Source: Alentia gelatinosa (Eukaryota > Annelida > Polychaeta > Phyllodocida > Polynoidae). From it: 64,000 bases of DNA. The translations under genes were made by a program, and so were the position numbers. The stretch spans positions 96,986,797 through 97,050,796 of the forward strand of contig OX465580.1 of the NCBI GenBank assembly GCA_950022655.1. Reading direction: 5' to 3'. The notes under the pieces were generated by a model. It had not been told where the DNA came from. It saw only the letters and a program-made list of their open reading frames with translations, and made no database searches. Positions 45,563 to 57,440 of this stretch are shown here, one piece after another. Each line of letters opens with the position of its first letter. The first letter of the stretch is position 1.

Positions 45563-46447
45563 TAAAACGTAATCGCCTATAATGTGTCTTTCAGGGTAGT
45601 GTCTTCGGGTATCTTACGAATCAAAATTGAAATTGAGGGACACTAACGTGCCATGTAGATATTCAGTAAGAACAACTTCATGATGTTCATGTTCTTTCAA
45701 AACCGGAAAGAACATTAATTTGGATGGGAATGAAGCATTATCATGGAAACATATGGACTATATCATATACATTTGTATATGTTCTGAAAGTAAAACAGCT
45801 AAGCTCAGAGAAATATAAGAAAAATAACCATTCAATATAAAAACTTAACGAGATGCGTTTCACATGAAGGCTGCGTCGCCGTAGGTGGGGGAGGCTGAGA
45901 ACGAGTTTTGCGGGTAGGCAGGATTACACAGCTCCAGACTCCATTACACAAATCAAAACAGGGTGAGAGCCCCCATAGTCTCTTCGTGTCTGTGTTAGTG
46001 TTCACGTCAGACCTCTCCGTCAGCAAACTTTGACGGGACTCACGCACAGTTAATTGGACTCTTCTGTCGCTCGACATTTTCAATTATTTCTGCAGTACTG
46101 ATTACTGGCGCCATGGGACTAAGGATTATCCTTAGGGGAGAGTATAGAGGAGCGGGGTAGCAGTGGATTACAGGCTCTACAAAGACCAGAATGGCGCTTT
46201 ACCCGCCTCACATATCGGGATCTCAGAGCGTATCGATTATTCTCCCAGAAGATACTCTGCTAAGAATTGCTGACAGACAAGGCGAAAGTATATACGAATG
46301 TTTGTATATGTGTATGCATGCACAAATAAAAGATGGTAGGTTGCTTTTTGTTTGTTTGTTTTTTTTATTGGGGAGGGGGGTCATTTTAGAATCCTTGGGA
46401 AAGAAATATACCTTATATGATTGTGCACAACAAGAAGGTTTTACTGA

Positions 46448-46690
46448 TTTATCCTACCCCTAATATAAAATCCCATAGGCTTAATATTGAGTTTCGTATG
46501 CCACGCTGACTGGCATATAGAGTTTCATATGCCACTATTGGCATACAGAATTGTTATCACGTAATGTTCAAAAATCGAGGAGACGGGGTAGGACAAAATC
46601 AAAACCTAATCTTGGCCACTGCATGCCACTCCTGAAGTTTTGGCTCCGGACATCACTCAGCTCCGCCTCATGAAGTCACTATGCAAAAAG
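46448..46690. repeat. TTATCCTACCCC repeat, copy b
   Basis: TTTATCCTACCCCTAATA at 46449-46466 and GGGGTAGGACAAAATC at 46582-46597 are inverted partners. The interior has two GGCATA-type short repeats. Flanking similarity to copy a extends another 90 bp to the right. Confidence 0.7.
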
Positions 46691-47389
46691 TCCCATCATG
46701 GCATAAGACACAGTGACAATTCTATAAGAGCATTTGCACAAAACATGATTGAAGATATAAAATACATTTAGAATATATGACATGCGATAAACAGATATTC
46801 ATAGATGAAATGATAAGATAATAGAATTATGCTGCAAACATTAAGATAAAACACAAGGTCTACAGACTGTTTAAATAAATCTTTTGAAGCCGCATCCTGT
46901 GTAGGTGAAAAATGTAGTGTGGGTGGCTGAGCAATATTTGATAAGAGAAACGTGCGGTCAGGATGAGAGTTCGAACTGCAATGAAAACTCCAAAGTGGTG
47001 ACGTGGGACGACCGCAGGAGAGATGAACCTATAGGTGAGTAAACGTTTGGTGGTCAGTTGAATCATTAATGATTTTACAAGTATTCTGCAATTCAATTTC
47101 CATACTTATATTGGATGAAAGTTAGGACTCTATACTATAAAATAGATTAACACCAAATAACCTTCAATTAGTTGTCAAATATGAAAATAGGAAGAGTGAA
47201 GTGCAGCCAACTATAGTATTATGTGCCATTCTAAAGAATGGTATATTCAAAGGCCTGTAGTATTTTTATATATTGATCATTTGTAGAGAAGGCACAACTC
47301 AAGACAATGAAATAAAGTAAGAGTGTTGGATGGTATCTATTTGCTTATTTCAGATAACAACTTTTTGGATTGTTATAAATCCTTTATCA

Positions 47390-47480
<91 letters not shown>

Positions 47481-48368
47481 TAAAGATATATATATATAAA
47501 TATTAGTGAAAGAAAAATTATCTATCCATTCTCAACGATGCATACTTTGATGGGAAATCCATTACGAGTTGCGGACTTGTAGATTTCCTTTGTATGAGTT
47601 GTAAAACTACATATGTTGCTTGGATACATTGAATTGGATTTTTCCTTGAATTGCGCCGCTTTCATGACAGTCGATCATTTAGATAAATAGGATATGATAC
47701 ATATAATATGATTAAAACACACATGTATACTTGATTGTTTTGTTTTTTATCTCTGAATATCTCAAGAATGATCAAATCTTTGGAAATCTCATGTCGCTGT
47801 AACCAATAGTGGAGATTACCATCAGTCACAATGAGTTCCCCAACAGAAAGAACCGAATACCGTAATGAAATAATAGTAAAATCATCGCTTTATCCTACAT
47901 CTGATAAACATATTTCACATAGGCAAAGGATTTCGCCTTAATTTGGATTATTTTTTCCACTTTTGGCAACTACCAAAGACTATAATCCTTCCAATATGAT
48001 ACTATCAGGTCACAAATCATAAAACACTGAATGGACTGTCATCCATTGCATAAACAACACTCATTTATGACCAAAGGGGGAATATAAAACTTAGACCACA
48101 CTGCCTGTCTCTTCTAATAACATCGATATGAGTCTGCAGCAATTTTGTGGTGCTAGATGAATTAGTCAGAGGAAATTACCGGGGCTCAGTGCATGATAGC
48201 TGTCCCCTGACACAAGTATTCATGTATAATCTCAATAGTGCCAGCCATGACGAGGTAGAATATCCAGGTTGATTCGGCCTTCTGATGCGCAATTTCAAAA
48301 CGAAATGGCATGACATCATGAGCTTTATTGCACTTAACTGAACAGAACTGACATCAAAAGGCAATTAT
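46691..48368. other. Intergenic, TA microsatellite
   Basis: No gene is recognised. It includes an almost pure (TA)n tract at about 47394-47475 with a degenerate tail to 47500. Confidence 0.7.
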
Positions 48369-48523
48369 ATATACACAATATCAACTGGTTTCAGATACAA
48401 GCGGCAGTAATCTCCAAGGACCAGACGCGTAGTAATCTCCGAGCGATAGCGAGGTGGTTACGCAGAGTCTTTTCCGAGGAGGTAGCGGCTGCTTTTATCC
48501 GAAACCAGTTTATATTGTATCTA
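48369..48523. repeat. Foldback element of about 155 bp
   Basis: The left arm (48369-48408) and right arm (48484-48523) are inverted copies around AACTGGTTTCAGATACAAG, with about 80 percent match. The loop holds two AGTAATCTCC decamers. It resembles a MITE without coding capacity. Confidence 0.6.
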
Positions 48524-49046
48524 TTAATCACTGGTTATCGCTAATAATTTGGGTGTCAAACTAGATCGATGCGCCGCCTATTGCCAATGTAAATATCGTT
48601 CCTAAATTTCCCATCAGGTGGCAGCTCTGTTGAAACATGGCAGTAAAGCAGTATAGCCTTACGATAAAGGTGTAGTCCCTCACTTCCCTTTTTCGAAATC
48701 TTTATCGTTTTTAAATATCATTGCCAGAATCATCATTATTTTCATATTTCACAAGCTTTTAGTAACAATATAACAATTATTTAGTTTATTATTAAGTTCT
48801 GATCGCCAATTCCGATCGATCACCAACGAGTTGGTATCACTTCAACATCTTGGATTTACATTGTCACTGGAGGATGGATTTTAAGCTAAAATACCAGACA
48901 AAACAAAGTACTAACCCATTAACAGCTGTAATCTGACAGATTATGGAGTTTAGGAGTCAATGCCACAGATTGATTTACCAAACTTAAACTATTCTGTAAT
49001 TCACATTAATTGTGACGTTGTGTGATTGTCTGCTGCTGTCCCTGCG

Positions 49047-50058
49047 TGTAGTAGTATGAGAAAACGTAGTCACTGAGCCCGTACGGGTGGCCGTTCGAGG
49101 TCATTTGATGAAAAAATACGGCCCGACGCCGCAGGCGGGAGGGCCGTATTTTTTCATCAAATGGCCGAGAACGGCACCCGTACGGGCTCAGTCACTACGT
49201 TTCCTTATTACTATACACCTGCAACTCATTTAAAATACCGTTTTGTCAACTTTCCTGGCCCGTGATTCAACCCCCTGTTCCCGTATACTACCACTGCAAT
49301 ACACTACGTCCCGCTAGCGGAAAAACTCGGCGTGGAGCGGTCTATGAATTGTGTAGCAACAGATGACGCTGTAACTTCACTTCCCGTGAGAATTAAGCAA
49401 TGACACTTTAACACGAGTACGGTATATATATAAAACCTATAATCGTCCCAAATATGAAGAAGATCCACTGCTTCAAACCGGAGATATCGGCGTTTGAATT
49501 TTGTCATAAGAAATGCCTGCCCTGGTGCCCAGTGTAGCCCTACCGCTAGCGGGAAAACGCGGCAACGGTTGACGTGGAGCGGACTATGAAATGTATGACA
49601 CAGGACGACCTGGAACTCTGGTAGCCAACGTTATTATGACGTCGACAACGTGGAGCGGCCTAACGGGAAGCGGTCAGACTTGTTGATATCGATCAGTCTC
49701 GCGGATTTGAGTCATTTAAACGGTATTATGTGAACGCCCAACGTCGGGTGCCTCGATATTTGGACAATACATACTTGCAGTTCTTACGGGTAAAGCTTAG
49801 CATGTCTCTGAAGTTATGAAAGGGAGAGAACCACCATTTTGTTTGTTTGTTTTTGACACAGACCATGCTCTCGCTATGTCGCGATAATGTACGTTAGTGC
49901 GACGTAGTGTCTGTAGCAGCGGGACGTATGTTTTGCAATGCTTAAGCCTATGGGAATCCATACGTCCTACTACTCGGCGGGCCTGAACGTTATTTATACG
50001 ATATGCCTAGTAGCGGGAAGTAACTCATAGACGTTCGCCCATAGGTGTATAGTAATTC
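49047..50058 (+). mobile_element. Hairpin-tipped non-autonomous element, copy a
   Basis: A near-perfect hairpin with arms of about 65 bp occupies 49058-49203. It abuts ATTACTATACACC (49207-49219), whose inverse GGTGTATAGTAAT lies at 50046-50058. Inside, 49375-49545 matches blocks of the element inserted at 61.57-62.87 kb (AATTAAGCAATGAC, CTATAATCGTCCCAAATATG, CCCAGTGTAGCCCTA). There is no open frame of note. Boundaries rest on the shared layout of the two copies. Confidence 0.5.
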
Positions 50059-50105
50059 GCGTTTCGCTCGCTAGGGGCCCGATGACGTTTTGGGAGCTAT
50101 TTCCA

Positions 50106-50127
50106 GTAATCTCCTGCAGGAGATTAC
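50106..50127. repeat. Perfect 22-bp palindrome
   Basis: GTAATCTCCTG followed by its exact complement CAGGAGATTAC. The AGTAATCTCC decamer recurs at 50135 and twice near 48405-48440. Confidence 0.8.
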
Positions 50128-50145
50128 GGGCCTCAGTAATCTCCT

Positions 50146-51480
50146 AGTAGCCAAATACTCAAACTCAATGCTATTCCTATGGAGTCTCCGTATTAGGTGG
50201 TTAATAAAAGTGAGTATACCACCTTTGACGGATGCACATTAAACGGATAAAAAAAAACCAATCATAGCATCCACAGCATCGGTGAATAGGTTACCGTATT
50301 TCATATATCACAAACGTCACGATGCATATATCATACTATCCAGTAGAGTGTAATTACGGAATGCATTTAAGGTTTAATCAAGCAATTTCCATGCCCATAT
50401 GCGAAGTAAGGAGCCGTCTCTGTCTTAGGCAGATGCGTTTGCGGAGAAGATTAAGTTGTAGGAGAATTCATACAGCTGTAAACTGTTCTAATGTAGTGAA
50501 TTTACTACTGACAGGTACCTTGAATATACAGCATATAGCCTATGAGCCATGGGGGCTGCCATGACGCCCATGAGTAGGTGTTCTTCACTAATGGAGGTGA
50601 AAAAGTAGGTGTTCTTCACTAATGGAGGGGCAAAAGAAGTGAGTGATAATTGGGAAGTGTCAAAACTCTAGCCTTGCTCACATATGTATATAAAGCGTTC
50701 CATGTGAAAAACATCATGTCCTGGATTTAATCATTATCTCATCCTGCTCTGGGATGGGTGTAGGGAGTTAAGGGAACCATGGTGAAACTTTGAAAGGCAG
50801 GTGAATTTCACAAGAACAAAGAGCCAGAATATAGATATTTCCCCCCAAGGGGCCTGCCATACTGCTAGCCACCTAGTAACTGCTTCATGAACTAACAATG
50901 GCTCTGTCCCCTATAGCAGTTTCATCTAGTTTCAAACCAGTATTTATAAAAGGATTACTCTATTAAAGTAAGCAGCAGTGGTGTTGGCAGCGGCAGTGTG
51001 GCCCGACCCAATGTCTATAAGCTCATCCTCTGAAAACCTTAAAAAGAGAAATATCCAGAACCCTAGAGAATAGTGGTGTTTTGAAAGTAAAATATATTTG
51101 AAAAACGTTAGAACAAATAAAGACTGCTGGGTTTATTATATGTATTTAATGGTAAGAAATACGGTTTTAGAATTTTATAATCAAAATTGATAATGTAACA
51201 TTGGATATTGATAGGTGTTGATGTTGATGGGTTTCGATGTTGGTGGCAGGAAAATGGCTAAAATGTACTTCTCCTTCCGTGTACAGATATATTCATCAAT
51301 ATATCATATATTCATCATTTACTTAGGATCTGCTAATATGACTTGAAAAAGATATAATATAAGAAGGATATGACCATATCTGTTCATGTGTGAAATTGAA
51401 TCATTTCCAAATACTCACTTTGGAGCCACCAAATCGTAAAGAAACACTACACAGAGGCAGAAGTGTGTACACGCAGGCAG
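50146..51480. other. Intergenic, small tandem repeat
   Basis: No gene is recognised. Two 31-bp units beginning GTAGGTGTTCTTCACTAATG lie at 50574-50604 and 50605-50635. Confidence 0.6.
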
Positions 51481-51734
51481 CATTACCCCATATCCGTGGA
51501 TGAACGAAGAGAAAGCCGGAGTGGGCTAATACAATTTTATTGAATTTTATAAGTCTTATTAATATGAATAAGTGATAATACATTATTACCAGGAATATTA
51601 ATAATAATGTTCAATGACAATAGATAATTGACACAGATATATGTTTGATGTCAATTATAATGAAAATGACATAATAAGTAGGTTATTATGAGTTATTACA
51701 TAATGTGTAATAAAGTAATAATAATATTATAGCC
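51481..51734 (-). repeat. Split direct repeat B2 (copy 3)
   Basis: Plus-strand text CATTACCCCATATCC to ATAATATTATAGCC. It matches B1 at 51965-52214 with minor differences, including a 4-bp indel near ATAATAATGTTC. Confidence 0.9.
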
Positions 51735-51777
51735 CTGCGAGTGAAGTGAGTAGGGAAAGAGATAGGTGAGGGTGGGT

Positions 51778-51964
51778 GGGTAGAAAAAGTATGTGTGTGC
51801 ACTGAGACTGCAAAGCGAAGTGTGAGACTGCTGTCAGTGCGCTGGTGTCCCACGTTGACGAGCGGTGGAGAGAGAAAGAGACAGGTGGCGCAGGGGTGCG
51901 CTGAGTGGTGAGATGCATCACCAGGGGGGCAATGACCACCCCTGACCAAAGGCCATGAATAACC
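51778..51964 (-). repeat. Split direct repeat A2 (copy 3)
   Basis: Matches A1 at 55702-55884 from GGGTAGAAAAAGTATG to GGCCATGA. An 8-base segment in A2 (TCAGTGCG region) is shorter in A1. Confidence 0.9.
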
Positions 51965-52214
51965 CATTACCCCATATCCCTGGATGAACGAAGAGAAAGC
52001 CGGAGTGGGCTAATAAAATTTTATTGAATTTTATAAGTCTTATTAATATGAATAAGTGATAATACATTATTACCATGAATATTAATAATAACAATGACAA
52101 TAGATAATTGACATAGATATATGTTTGATGTCTATTATAATGAAAATGACATAATAAGTAGGTTATTATGAGTTATTACATAATGTGTAATAAAGTAATA
52201 ATAATATGATAGCC
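51965..52214 (-). repeat. Split direct repeat B1 (copy 3)
   Basis: Second B copy, directly abutting A2. The AATAAAATTTTATTGAATTTTATAAG core is shared, inverted, with the B repeats of copy 2. Confidence 0.9.
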
Positions 52215-52562
52215 AAGAAGCCATTAGAAATATTGGGAGAGGTGGGTGGGAAGTATAAGTAGGTAAGAGAGACTAGGGTTGGGATAAAGACTGAGTTGGA
52301 GACTTATTGAAGGGAGACTTATTTGACATTGGTTTGAGTCCTTCATGTGCGACATAAGTGAGTCCGATCTCCAGGCGCGAGTCCGGGGGGGCGTGGTCCG
52401 CGACGTACTCGAGGTAGGCCGTCGCGGAAAACGTGGTCGGCGCCTCGGGGTCCGTCCCCGTCCTCCTCCAGGAGGCGGTGTAGGTGTCAACGTCTCGCTG
52501 CTGGTTGGCGACCGTGGCAGGGGCACGATCCTCGTATTAGGGGACAGGTGCCCTCGGCTGGC
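52215..52562 (-). pseudogene. Recombinase stub of copy 3
   Basis: Only a short N-terminal piece of the tyrosine recombinase survives (NQQRDVDTYTA and YLEYVADHAP, about 52520-52385). It then runs into unrelated 3' sequence. The catalytic domain with H-x-x-R and Tyr is absent, so an internal deletion removed about 800 bp relative to copy 2. Confidence 0.7.
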
Positions 52563-54277
52563 GTGATAGTCGCGCCGGATTTACAGAATAGTCGGAGGAC
52601 GGGCACATAGGATGCATGGTTGCACGGTATCACAGGATACAGTCTGTTGATGGAAATCAACGATGCAGCCTTATTGTAGTCCTCAGTGGATAAATGAGCC
52701 CTGCTGAGGGCGTCGGCTACCGTGTTCTGTGCCCCGGGGACGTGTGTGTAGACGAGGTCTACCTCCATACGTGCCTGGATCATCCAGCCCTGTCGCGCAC
52801 ACTCCGCGAGGACACTTTTCCGGGCGCATCCCGAGGTCAGAGACTGGACAGTCACCATGTTGTCGCAGTACACCTCGATCCTTGTCCCCCGGTCCCGATC
52901 GGTGATGAATGTGTTGAAGGCGTAGATAGTGTTGACTGCCTCAAGCTCCGATATGCACTCCACGGGGTCGCTGATGGGGCACACCTGACCGGAGTACGAG
53001 TAACGGCCGCATGTTGCCCCCACTCCCGAGAGGCACGCGTCGACCGTGATGCACCTCCAGCCCTCGGCGAAGCGCAAGAACCAGTCGAGGTCCTGACACA
53101 TCTCCGAGTTGATGTTAATATAGTACCCCGTCATTGCCCGTAGGGCTTCGAGAAGCTTGCTGACGAATGCCCGAGCCGGGCGGATACATTTCGCCACGTG
53201 TAGCACCTTCCCGAGGACCGACTGGTGCTGCCTTTTCGTCAGTGATCTTTTCTTGGAGACGGCCGCAACATGTCCTCGGACGTCCTCGAGCTTTGCCTCG
53301 GGTATCAAGAGAGTCATATTGCGGGCATCGATGTGAATGCCCAGCCACGTAACCGTCTGGCTGGGCGTCTGAGCTTTGTCGCGTGCCTCTGGGAGGCCCA
53401 GTTCCGTGAAGAGGGCGCGAGCGGCCTTGAAGTCCCGGACGGCCGTAGTCTCGTCTCTGGAGAGTATGGCGAGGTCGTCCAGGTACATCGTGGCCATAAT
53501 CCCCTTCTATTGCAGTATCTCGACGATGGTATCCATCGATGGATGACATAAACGAGCCTGTGCCCGCTGAGACGAGTTTCCTGACGAATCCATCCACCGT
53601 GGGGAGCCCGTGTTCTCGTTCCAGTCCGTAGACCGAGTTCTTGATGACGAACGAGTTGACACTGCGCTCCCGTGGGAATGTCATATCGGTTATCACTCGG
53701 CAGGCATCCGTGCCTCTCTTTTCACGTGTCATCAGGGGAGACATGTGACACCAGGGGGTGAAAGGAGGGTCCTCGAACGGTCCCAGCATGTTTGAGAAAG
53801 TCCTCTCCTTATCAATGAAGTCTTGGACCTGTCTCAGGTAGCTCGTGGCACTCGGATGGTTGGGAATGCCTCGGGTATTGCTGACCGGCCCGAGGTAGCC
53901 GAGGGGAAAGCCGTATCGGACAAACCTGAAGAATTCCTCCTTCCCTTCCATCCCCGAGAGATAACAATCCCAGGCATCCCAGATGGGAGGTCAATGCGCG
54001 CACCCAGGGCATTGGGCATCCCTGTCTCCCTCACGGCCCAGTAGATTCTATCGTGGTCCTCGTGCCCCACGGCGGTGAAGTCGGGCCACTCCCTCCAGCG
54101 GTGGTCCGCGAAGGCCGCCGGGTCCCTCCGGACGCCGGCCTGTCGTTTTCCGGTCTTGCATGTCCGTTGTATAGCGTCGAAATCCGGAGTGTTTAGTTCG
54201 GCATGGACGTGGCCATTAGCAGGCGCGGTAACACTAACACTGTCCACGCCGATGGTATTCCCGGGGAGGCTGGTCAC
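52487..54277 (-). pseudogene. RT-RNase H of copy 3, deleted and frameshifted
   Basis: The N-terminal RT part starts in the frame at 54277 (NTPDFDAIQRTC, NALGARIDLPSG) and moves to a second frame at about 53960 (YGFPLGYLGP, PPFTPWCHMSPLM). After SSID at about 53545, roughly 45 codons found in copy 2 are missing, including motif B (FGAR). The code resumes in a third frame, with one TAG near 53512 and then YLDD at 53475-53486. RNase H keeps ITVDACLSG, ISELEAV, VYCDNMVTV and VADALSRAH, but has a short deletion just before the first Asp (GWRCITVDAC). It ends at 52487. Loss of motif B makes the RT inactive. Confidence 0.82.
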
Positions 54278-54471
54278 GCTTCAGGAGGTGTCGGAGCCGT
54301 GTACTGCCGGGGGTGTGTCACGTTTGTTGTTCTTGGCACCTTTGTTGTTGTTTTGGTCCCCCCGTCCACGTGTTGGGGGGCCTACGTGACTCGTGATGTC
54401 ACGTGCCGGCGGCGGCTCGGCCACATCATCGGCCACCCCGTGAGCCGGGGTGTCCTGTTTTCGTGCCTCGC

Positions 54472-55586
54472 TCAGTCACAGGGCGCGTCCATCCTGTTTC
54501 CTGAAGCAGGTGTTGGTAGAGCATATCCGGGCTGCTGAGGTGCCGGCCGAGCACCGCTTTGATGTGGGTATCCGGCTTGGGGCATCCGGCATGGTGTGGG
54601 TACAGGAGCCGGCGCAGTGTGGTCGTACCCGTGCCCGTACGCAAGCTTTCTGTTACAGGCGTGTACGGAGTGACCACACTGCCTGCCCACTGAGTCACAG
54701 AAACTGCACGCGTGCAACTACTGGATGCCCCCTTCCTCGTGTCCGTTGCGGTGGCGGCACCCCCTTTCGCTGTTGTAATCACGGCAGGGGGCCTCCCGCC
54801 CACGTGAGCGTCCGGTATCCGATTTCTGGGGGGTCGGTGCGGGGGCCGTCATGGTGAGCTGGACCCGCTTCTCCTGGATATGGCCGTGGTCCAACCAGTA
54901 CAAACGGCCGGCCTCTATGTGATTGAATAAGAAATTCGACCACCGCCAAACACCGGCCCACGGCCGTGCCTGAGCGTCCACCGATACCTGCTGGAGGTGG
55001 TGGTACTTGTGCTCCCTATCCTAGGGCTCCATGGTACGGTCGTCCCCCAACAATGACAGAAAACAACTTATATACTCCAGTGGCTCGAGGGTCGACCGTA
55101 GTTCGAGCTTCTGGAGGAGTGTGTAGACCCCATCACGGTCTATGAACATGTAGGGTTTTGCAATCAATCTACGGGTGTTGAGGTCGGAGAGCAATGACTG
55201 CTTACCCGTGAGCCTGTCGGTTCTCATTGTCTCCCTGCCGAACTGGCCTCGCAGGTAGTCGTCCGTAGGGTAGTTGTCCCGTAGGTCCCGCCGGGGTGGT
55301 TGAAGCCGCTCCGTCTGGTCGCGCGCCCAGTCCCGGGTCTTTGAGGCTGCCGACGCCCGTGAGCCGGTGGCCCTCAACGGGGGGCAGGAGATCTGCAATA
55401 ATTTTCTGAGACATCTTGCCAACGTCTGTCCGGAGACCCGTTTTGAGGGCTGTGATCCGTGAGGATCGTACACTTGTTCCCTGCTGGGTCCACGTGGTCC
55501 TCGGATTCAGTCTCCGTCTCAGCCGCCCGTGAGGCCGTTTCCTTCGGCCGTGAGGCCGCCACACTTCGCGTAGATGGTCCCATCAT
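54472..55586 (-). pseudogene. Gag-like ORF1 of copy 3, broken
   Basis: Homologous to the copy 2 ORF1. ATG lies at about 55586 (MMGPSTRSVAAS), with shifts near 55480 and 55390. The conserved block KPYMFIDRDGVYTLLQKL follows, then TAG at 55021-55023, after which the same frame continues (VDAQARPWAGV). The Cys/His cluster CRDYNSERGC...CSFCDSVGRQCGHSVHAC is broken by another TAG near 54718-54720 (Trp in copy 2). A Pro-rich tail reaches 54472, longer than in copy 2, which suggests the copy 2 stop is premature. Confidence 0.68.
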
Positions 55587-55701
55587 ACTTGTACCAATAA
55601 ACTACCATAACCCAGAACAAAGAGGTCTCCCTTTGTGCACGGTCACCGATATTCGGGGAAGATGGAGACAGGATGTAGAGGGAGATGGGCAAGAGTCTGG
55701 A

Positions 55702-55884
55702 GGGTAGAAAAAGTATGTGTGTGCGGTGAGACTGCAAAGCGAAGTGTGAGACTGCTGTGCGCTAGTGTCCCAGGTTGACGAGCGGTGGAGAGAGAAAGCG
55801 ACAGGTGGCGCAGGGGTGCGCTGAGTGGTGAGATGCGTCACCAGGGGGGAAATGACCACCCCTGACCAAAGGCCATGAGTAACC
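55702..55884 (-). repeat. Split direct repeat A1 (copy 3)
   Basis: The 5' terminal repeat on the minus strand; its plus-strand right end is GGCCATGAGTAACC. Confidence 0.9.
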
Positions 55885-57130
55885 AAATTGCCCCCATGTA
55901 CATGTATACCCCCATATAGTGTGTGGGGATACACTAATTTAATCTTACGCATGGACAGATGTGGTCATATCATACTCATATTGTATCTTTTTCAAATTGG
56001 CTCGTCCCTTTCTCTTGCTTTCACATAAGCCAGTTAAATGGCTTTTAATGCATGTAGATTGGTGTGTTGACTGTGTGTATTTGGAATACATTTTGACTAT
56101 ATTAATGGAATCAAGCTAATACTTACCAATCATCAGTATCATAACCCTCTCATCATTTAAACTGTATATTATATTATTCTAGCATAGTTACTTCATATCA
56201 TATTTATATTCGCAACAATTGCATATCTTTTTTACGAGGTAACTTAATCTCAATAGTTTTATAGGTTAAGGATGCAGGTTATAGTTATAATTATATCACG
56301 TTATGGTATAGATACAAAGTAATGGAATGATACATATTGAAGTAAAAATATAGTTGTTCAATGTTACATGGGTAACGATGGTCGACGAGAATCTTCTGTA
56401 CTAACAAATCGCACCCAATAAAAATATGGAAAAAATTGAAACATTGATAACTATGTGTATACAGGGAGGCACAAGCACATTTTAGCCATATCAATTAATG
56501 CCATGATGCTCCTACTACATATATAGTTCTGAGCAATTGGCTTTTAGGCATGGCACTGAGGCATTTTTTCTATATTTATTAACTACAAAAACATATCATA
56601 AACCAGCGTTTAAGTGCTTTTTCACCACCCCACCCCCCCACCCCTTAGTTATGTAAATGGAGGCAGAATTCAGATCTAGGCCATACAAATATCAATGAAA
56701 ATGATGGAAATTTCTTGACAAAACTATCTTTACGATAAAAACGGAATTTCTTTATTGAAAAAGGGCCATTTTTTACATGCATTTCGGGCCATAAGAGCCC
56801 AGAATTTGCTTATAGATAGGTAGAATTAAATATGGCAGGAAAGCTCTCCTCATGGTACATACAATGGTCATATAAATCCATAAATATATTCATTACCATT
56901 AGAGATATAGCTCAGGATATTTCTAAAGTTGATTAGTCGCCAGATTCCGAATATCGACCATATACCTAGATATATATATACATGAAAATATACATTGTAT
57001 ACGAGTATCTACGAGGTGATGTATAGATGAAATTATATTCAGTTTTCATGTATCCTCCATGCTCTCAGAATAACTCTGATGGAATGATCTTGTAGATGCT
57101 GTTTTCTGGTTTACTAGAGAATGCTTACAC

Positions 57131-57193
<63 letters not shown>

Positions 57194-57240
57194 CCTATAT
57201 TGCCTAAAGGTCAGAGTGGTCACATAGGATCCCGATATAC
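55885..57240. other. Intergenic with TA microsatellite
   Basis: No gene is recognised in this AT-rich DNA. A (TA)n tract lies at 57135-57191. Confidence 0.7.
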
Positions 57241-57440
57241 TGTAATTGCACTTTCCCTTCCCTATCTGCATGCTACTCACAGTGATACTGGGAAAGGCGC
57301 AAGATCCCAGTGTGTCTGTGTCTTAGAGTTTGCCCAGTTGACCATGACCAATCACTAATGACCAAAATACCTGATTGACCTTCTGGTGCTTGATATATAT
57401 TACACCTAGACACAGGCAGTTGAATAAATGGCAAGTTGAT
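57241..57440 (+). repeat. Dispersed repeat, copy b
   Basis: Related to 11450-11640. The best conserved part is CCAGTTGACCATGACCAATCAC followed by AATACCTGATTGACC. Confidence 0.5.

Larger units (their letters stand above)
51481..55884 (-). mobile_element. Ngaro-type YR retrotransposon, deletion derivative (copy 3)
   Basis: Minus-strand relative of copy 2, about 4.4 kb. Reading 5' to 3': A1 (55884-55702), broken gag, RT and RNase H, a stub of recombinase, B1 (52214-51965), A2 (51964-51778), B2 (51734-51481). The same split direct repeat order is conserved although the A and B sequences have diverged from copy 2. Loss of most of the recombinase and of RT motif B leaves it non-autonomous. It could still be mobilised in trans if its termini are recognised. 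Confidence 0.88.

Noticed and set aside
54450..54857. Plus-strand frame inside copy 3
   Set aside because: Antisense shadow of the gag-like ORF.
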